Source of the DNA: an uncultured Lactobacillus sp. | GTDB lineage: Bacteria; Bacillota; Bacilli; Lactobacillales; Lactobacillaceae | DNA: 10,585 bases | Reading direction: 5' to 3' | Assembly: GCA_937916845.1 (NCBI GenBank) | Contig: CALFSK010000025.1 | Coordinates: 1-10,585, forward strand | Shown: in pieces, positions 7,841-10,585 of the stretch | How positions within the stretch are numbered: the first letter of the stretch is position 1 | How the letters are laid out: each line of letters starts with the position of its first letter | Position numbers and translations under genes: made by a program | The notes under the pieces: model-generated | What the model was told of the DNA's origin: nothing | Seen by the model: only the letters and a program-made list of their open reading frames with translations | Databases searched by the model: none

Positions 7841-7868
7841 AGTATAGTCTTTTTCAGAAAAAAATGAA
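7841..7868 (-). promoter_or_regulatory. Promoter of the immunity gene
   Basis: On the minus strand TATACT (7841-7846) lies 16 bp from TTCATT (7863-7868), about 32 bp upstream of the ATG at 7809. Confidence 0.5.
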
Positions 7869-7874
7869 CGCCGA

Positions 7875-7902
7875 TTGCATGACTCTAGACGAGGTGTAAA
7901 CT
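7875..7902 (+). promoter_or_regulatory. Weak candidate promoter of the 100-aa gene
   Basis: TTGCAT (7875-7880) and TAAACT (7897-7902) are 16 bp apart, about 22 bp before the start codon. The -10 match is modest. It is back to back with the immunity-gene promoter, leaving about 6 bp between the -35 boxes. Confidence 0.35.
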
Positions 7903-7924
7903 ATTAACTATAGGGGGCATCAAC

Positions 7925-8227
7925 ATGTCAAAAGAAACAGATCAAGCAAATGTAACCGCATTACTCAAGGCCATCAGTACGGCTTTTCAGGACCCACAAG
8001 TTCAGGATGATGCGGATCTCAGTGCATTATTAGTCAAGAATTCTAAGCAACTGAGTGAATCGGGGGACTATCACAAAGCCGCTGCCGATTTGAATCAGGG
8101 CCTGCGCTATTGGGGAATGGCTCACTTACACGGCCCTAAGGCACTCAATGACCTTTACCAGGCCACCATTGACGGGACGCGTGGTCGGGCTTACCAACGC
8201 CAACCAACTGGATTCGACACTAAATAG
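7925..8227 (+). CDS. Predicted helical protein of 100 aa, unknown function
   Basis: AGGGGG lies 7 nt before the ATG, and a strong terminator follows. The protein is soluble, without signal peptide or membrane segment, and looks all-helical: helices around 6-25 (NVTALLKAISTAFQD), 31-45 (DLSALLVKNSKQLSE), 48-70 (YHKAAADLNQGLRYWGMAHL) and 74-87 (KALNDLYQATIDGT). Size and helical build resemble small bacteriocin-immunity-like proteins of lactobacilli, and it is divergent from an EntA-type immunity gene, but I see no diagnostic motif. Its function is left open. Confidence 0.75.
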   Translation: MSKETDQANVTALLKAISTAFQDPQVQDDADLSALLVKNSKQLSESGDYHKAAADLNQGLRYWGMAHLHGPKALNDLYQATIDGTRGRAYQRQPTGFDTK

Positions 8228-8255
8228 CATTTACTTCTTACAATTTAAAAAGACG

Positions 8256-8297
8256 AAACCGACCGTTGAAAATGACATCATTTTCAACGGTCGGTTT
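8256..8297. terminator. Bidirectional terminator between convergent genes
   Basis: A perfect 20-bp stem (8256-8275 with 8278-8297) with only two bases between the arms. It lies between the plus-strand 100-aa gene and the minus-strand EIIC gene. On the minus strand it is followed by CGTCTTTTT; on the plus strand the last arm ends in GGTTT and is followed by GCTATTTATTT. Confidence 0.85.
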
Positions 8298-8328
8298 GCT
8301 ATTTATTTAGGCCGTCACACTCGTTTGA

Positions 8329-9420
8329 CTAGACCACTTCCAACTGTAGTTGTTGTGATTCAACCCATTTAGCCGCAAGTAATACCCGGTATAAGACAAC
8401 CGAGATGACTGCTGGAATTAAAACACCCGTCACTAAGTAGACCATAAACGTGTTCATGTTCGTCGACGCCAACGTGATCGGCGCAATCAAGGAATTTAAC
8501 CCCAACCCAGCTAACTTATAACTCGTAGAAAAATGAAAGACTAGGGTTGCAATGGGTGCTGATACCACGGCGGCAACCATTGGCGGGATTGCTAACCGCG
8601 GATTTACTAGCAAGTTAGGAAATTGTACTTTCGGTGTAATGATACCTTGTGCGATATTAGCACCCAGATTGTTTTGTCGAAATGACATGATGGTGAACCC
8701 GACGAATTGTGCCGTTGTTCCGATCAAGGCTGCCCCTGAAGAAACGGGATCGAGCATAACCGCCACGGCTAAGGCCGCCGATGAAGCCGGCGTCATCAAG
8801 AACAGTGCCCATGCCAGGGAAACGGCCATCGAACCGATCAACGGGTTGACCTTCATCGAAGTGGCAATGAACTGACTCAGCCAAACCAAGGCTGGTGTGG
8901 TCACTGCCGCTAAACCTAACCCAACAACTGACCCAACAAAGGTCGCAGCTAGTGGCACTAGCATCATGTCTAGGGGCGTCTTCCCCGTCAAATAATTACC
9001 AACGAGTACGGCAACTAGCCCCGCGGCCACCGCAGAAATGGGTTGCCCGGTCGTAAAGACCGTACTCTGTGCGGCTTGCGCCAACGTGTGTCCGGTCGCC
9101 GTCACGCCGTTCGTGGCCGACTGAGAGAAGAACACCGCATTAGCGCCAATGGTTGAAGAAATCATGGCACTAAACGTCACCAACGTGTTGCTTTTAAGCA
9201 TCGTTGCGATGGCAACCCCGAACGCGGGGCCTAGTAAGACTTGGGCGATGGCGCCAACTTGGTACAGTGCGCCCCAATGTAAAAAATTTGCCAATGATTG
9301 CAACAGTAATCCAATTCCCAAGCAAACTAAAATTGCATTTGAAACTCCAGCGGATACCTTATAAACGTAATCCATGGTTGTCATCTTATGTGTCGCTTCT
9401 TCAGCGTGTGTGTTTTCCAT
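8329..9420 (-). CDS. PTS EIIC-like integral membrane protein (PTS_EIIC_2 type)
   Basis: A 363-residue, very hydrophobic, Gly/Ala-rich protein with about nine or ten predicted membrane spans, for example AGVSNAILVCLGIGLLLQSL (24-43), AISAVAAGLVAVLVG-like segments in the middle, and VYLVTGVLIPAVISVVLYRV near the C terminus. Conserved-looking loops include TMLKSNTLVTFSAMISSTIG, MLVPLAATFVGSVVGLGLAA, VNPLIGSMAVSLAWALFLMT and NPRLAIPPM. This pattern fits the PTS_EIIC_2 family of stand-alone EIIC-like permeases. No IIA, IIB or kinase gene is nearby, so sugar transport is not proven; a substrate cannot be named. The ATG at 9420 has GGAGG at 7-nt spacing, with a good promoter upstream. Confidence 0.88.
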   Translation of the reverse strand: MENTHAEEATHKMTTMDYVYKVSAGVSNAILVCLGIGLLLQSLANFLHWGALYQVGAIAQVLLGPAFGVAIATMLKSNTLVTFSAMISSTIGANAVFFSQSATNGVTATGHTLAQAAQSTVFTTGQPISAVAAGLVAVLVGNYLTGKTPLDMMLVPLAATFVGSVVGLGLAAVTTPALVWLSQFIATSMKVNPLIGSMAVSLAWALFLMTPASSAALAVAVMLDPVSSGAALIGTTAQFVGFTIMSFRQNNLGANIAQGIITPKVQFPNLLVNPRLAIPPMVAAVVSAPIATLVFHFSTSYKLAGLGLNSLIAPITLASTNMNTFMVYLVTGVLIPAVISVVLYRVLLAAKWVESQQLQLEVV

Positions 9421-9478
9421 ATGTATGCCTCCATTTTAATTAATAACAATTAGATTAGAAATATGTGAGAATGCTATT

Positions 9479-9507
9479 ATTTTGCCATTGCTCATGAAAA
9501 CTGTCAA
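9479..9507 (-). promoter_or_regulatory. Promoter of the EIIC-like gene
   Basis: On the minus strand a consensus TTGACA (9502-9507) lies 17 bp from CAAAAT (9479-9484). The leader is about 55 nt. Confidence 0.65.
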
Positions 9508-9518
9508 CCAGTTTTTCA
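9495..9518. promoter_or_regulatory. Candidate operator overlapping the EIIC -35 box
   Basis: TGAAAACTG (9495-9503) and CAGTTTTTCA (9509-9518) form an inverted repeat with one extra T, centred on the TTGACA box. The position suits a repressor site; the regulator is unknown. Confidence 0.4.
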
Positions 9519-9633
9519 TAATCAGTTTAAATACTTTGAATTAAAAAGGAAATCCAGGATTTTGCATCTGCTAACCCCTTAAATACTGAGGAAAATTAAG
9601 TCATCCGGCAATAATGAAACTGGGATAAGACAA

Positions 9634-9677
9634 AAAAAGTTATTCAGAAATATCAAAATATTCCTGAATAACTTTTT
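9634..9677. terminator. Strong hairpin terminator
   Basis: AAAAAGTTATTCAG (9634-9647) pairs perfectly with CTGAATAACTTTTT (9664-9677), with an inner AATAT/ATATT pairing. Flanking A and T runs make it usable in both directions. It most likely ends the serine-rich protein transcript on the minus strand, about 200 bp past that stop codon. Confidence 0.75.
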
Positions 9678-9786
9678 CTAATATTGTGGTCGAAATGTGC
9701 AATAAAAGGCAATTTGCTCCGCTTAACCCGGAATCAGCGCCCATTCCAATCCCAGGAATAATCACTGATTCCACGTTAATGCTCAC
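9640..9786 (-). CDS. Doubtful 48-aa ORF between the serine-rich gene and its terminator
   Basis: A GTG-initiated reading frame with AAGG 10 nt upstream. The product includes VESVIIPGIGMGADSGLSGA and ends LEKVIQEYFDISE; its last codons and stop lie inside the terminator hairpin. No family is recognised. It could be a small peptide, a degraded remnant of a longer gene, or chance. The glycine-rich first half looks more protein-like than random AT-rich spacer. Confidence 0.25.
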   Translation of the reverse strand: MSINVESVIIPGIGMGADSGLSGANCLLLHISTTILEKVIQEYFDISE

Positions 9787-9872
9787 AAACTAACCGCCTT
9801 CTGGCCCACTCTGATCAAAATTAATTATTTTAATTTACTATGAATGACAATTTCAATTGCTAATTAGACCGG

Positions 9873-10585
9873 TTAAAACCAGTGCCGAATCAACGCACTA
9901 CCACCAAGCGTTAAGACTGCCAGTAAAATACCAACTGAGCGTAAGGCATGGCTATCAGCTGCGGATTCACTAGTTTGTGGTAATTTACCACGGTTTTGAG
10001 TGGCTGGTGTTGCCGCATCGGCTTGGGTGACCGTCGTCTTTGCACTCGACTTCTTAGTCGCTGGTGTCGATGAACTTTGAGCAGGTGCTTGACTAGCAAC
10101 AGGCTGTGAACTAGAACTAGTCCCTGCGCCCGTTCCGTTTTCAAACCCACCGTCAACATCGATCGTCCCCGTATCTTCATCGATACCTGGGTTCGGATTA
10201 GTATTGTCTTCAGGATTATCAGGTTCCGTGACGCTGGTATCCGTATCAGTCCCACCATTGGAATTCGAGTTTTCATCTGGCGTACTCGTTACGTTAGATG
10301 AACTGGAGCTTGCCGAATTATCACTTGATGAACTGGAACTTGCAACACTTGAACTTGATGAACTAACACTCGATGAGCTAGAACTTGAAGCACTTGAGCT
10401 TGATGAACTAACACTCGATGAGCTAGAACTTGAAGCACTCGAGCTTGATGAACTAACACTCGATGAGCTGGAACTCGAAGCACTTGAGCTTGATGAACTA
10501 ACACTCGACGAGCTGGAACTCGAAGCACTTGAGCTTGATGAACTAACACTCGATGAGCTGGAACTCGAAGCACTTGAGCTTGATG
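9873..10585 (-). CDS. Serine-rich cell-wall-anchored surface protein (5' end missing)
   Basis: The last 237 codons are present; the gene enters from the right edge. The visible part starts with serine repeats (15-residue unit, nearly all Ser with one Ala and one Val). It passes through an Asn/Asp/Thr-rich acidic stretch (near 10140-10290) and a Ser/Ala/Gln/Lys linker, and ends in a sorting signal: LPQTSE, then the hydrophobic span LRSVGILLAVLTLGGSALI, then the short basic tail RHWF. LPQTxE is the sortase A consensus typical of L. plantarum relatives. The protein should be covalently attached to peptidoglycan. Serine repeats of this kind are often glycosylated stalks of adhesins; the binding domain would be upstream, outside the window. 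Other frames in this region (9911-10276, 10289-10573) are shadows. Confidence 0.92.
   Translation of the reverse strand, partial: SSSSASSSSSSSVSSSSSSASSSSSSSVSSSSSSASSSSSSSVSSSSSSASSSSSSSVSSSSSSASSSSSSSVSSSSSSVASSSSSSDNSASSSSSNVTSTPDENSNSNGGTDTDTSVTEPDNPEDNTNPNPGIDEDTGTIDVDGGFENGTGAGTSSSSQPVASQAPAQSSSTPATKKSSAKTTVTQADAATPATQNRGKLPQTSESAADSHALRSVGILLAVLTLGGSALIRHWF
10351..10585. repeat. 45-bp tandem repeat encoding 15-aa serine units
   Basis: The block starting GAGCTTGATGAACTAACACT recurs at 10396, 10441, 10486, 10531 and 10576, exactly 45 bp apart, with a slightly diverged unit at 10351. The units at 10441 and 10531 are identical, the one at 10486 differs by one base, and divergence grows toward the gene 3' end. 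Serine codons are mixed (TCA, AGC, AGT, TCG, TCC) within a unit but the same between units, so the whole unit was copied. Confidence 0.93.

Noticed and set aside
8552..8875. Plus-strand 107-codon ORF inside the EIIC gene
   Set aside because: Antisense shadow of a clear membrane-protein gene with a ribosome site and promoter on the other strand.
10289..10573. Minus-strand ORF of Val/Leu/His/Arg repeats
   Set aside because: Out-of-frame reading of the serine repeats; the true frame leads without stop into the LPQTS sorting signal.
10351..10585. CRISPR array
   Set aside because: Units are contiguous with no unique spacers and are in-frame coding repeats.

Overview
The window looks like chromosomal DNA of a lactobacillus close to the Lactiplantibacillus plantarum group. 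The evidence is a KxYKxGKxW-type surface-protein signal, an LPQTxE sorting signal (LPQTSE here), an LpdC-type gallate/protocatechuate decarboxylase, an enterocin-A-type immunity protein and a stand-alone PTS_EIIC_2 membrane protein. Species assignment is inference; no rRNA or other marker is present.

Left part (1-3420, minus strand). A large surface protein starts at 2182 and runs off the left edge. It has a signal peptide, an acidic linker, a leucine-rich region, MucBP-like modules and a (Pro-Glu)n tract made of a 6-bp tandem repeat. Upstream, with its own promoter and terminator, is a tRNA-dihydrouridine synthase (2339-3334).

Middle part (3420-5720). The roughly 780 bp between dus and a 64-aa membrane-protein gene (4117-4311, minus) holds two head-to-head copies of a compact structured element of about 180 bp, here called A and B. 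A third copy (C) lies at 5521-5708. All three share one architecture: a long closing stem, three hairpins in fixed order, conserved loop sequences and diverged but still paired stems. I do not recognise the family. It behaves like a structured RNA or a BOX-like mobile repeat and is the most novel signal here. A LysR-type regulator gene (4517-5419, plus) follows, with its own promoter and a strong terminator.

Right-middle part (5718-8300). lpdC (5718-7190, minus) converges on the LysR gene, with element C between them. The lpdC promoter carries a dyad with T-N11-A geometry centred near -64, the classical activator site for LysR-type regulators, so the neighbouring regulator probably controls decarboxylation of gallate-type phenolics. 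Next, on the minus strand, is a two-gene unit: an EntA-type immunity protein and a newly noticed 36-aa cationic hydrophobic peptide, closed by a terminator. A divergent 100-aa helical protein of unknown function (7925-8227, plus) ends at a very strong bidirectional terminator.

Right part (8300-10585, minus strand). An orphan PTS EIIC-like membrane protein has a good promoter overlapped by a palindrome. A gap of about 450 bp holds a strong hairpin terminator and a doubtful 48-codon ORF. The 3' part of a second, serine-rich wall-anchored protein (LPQTS signal; 45-bp / 15-aa serine repeats) runs off the right edge.
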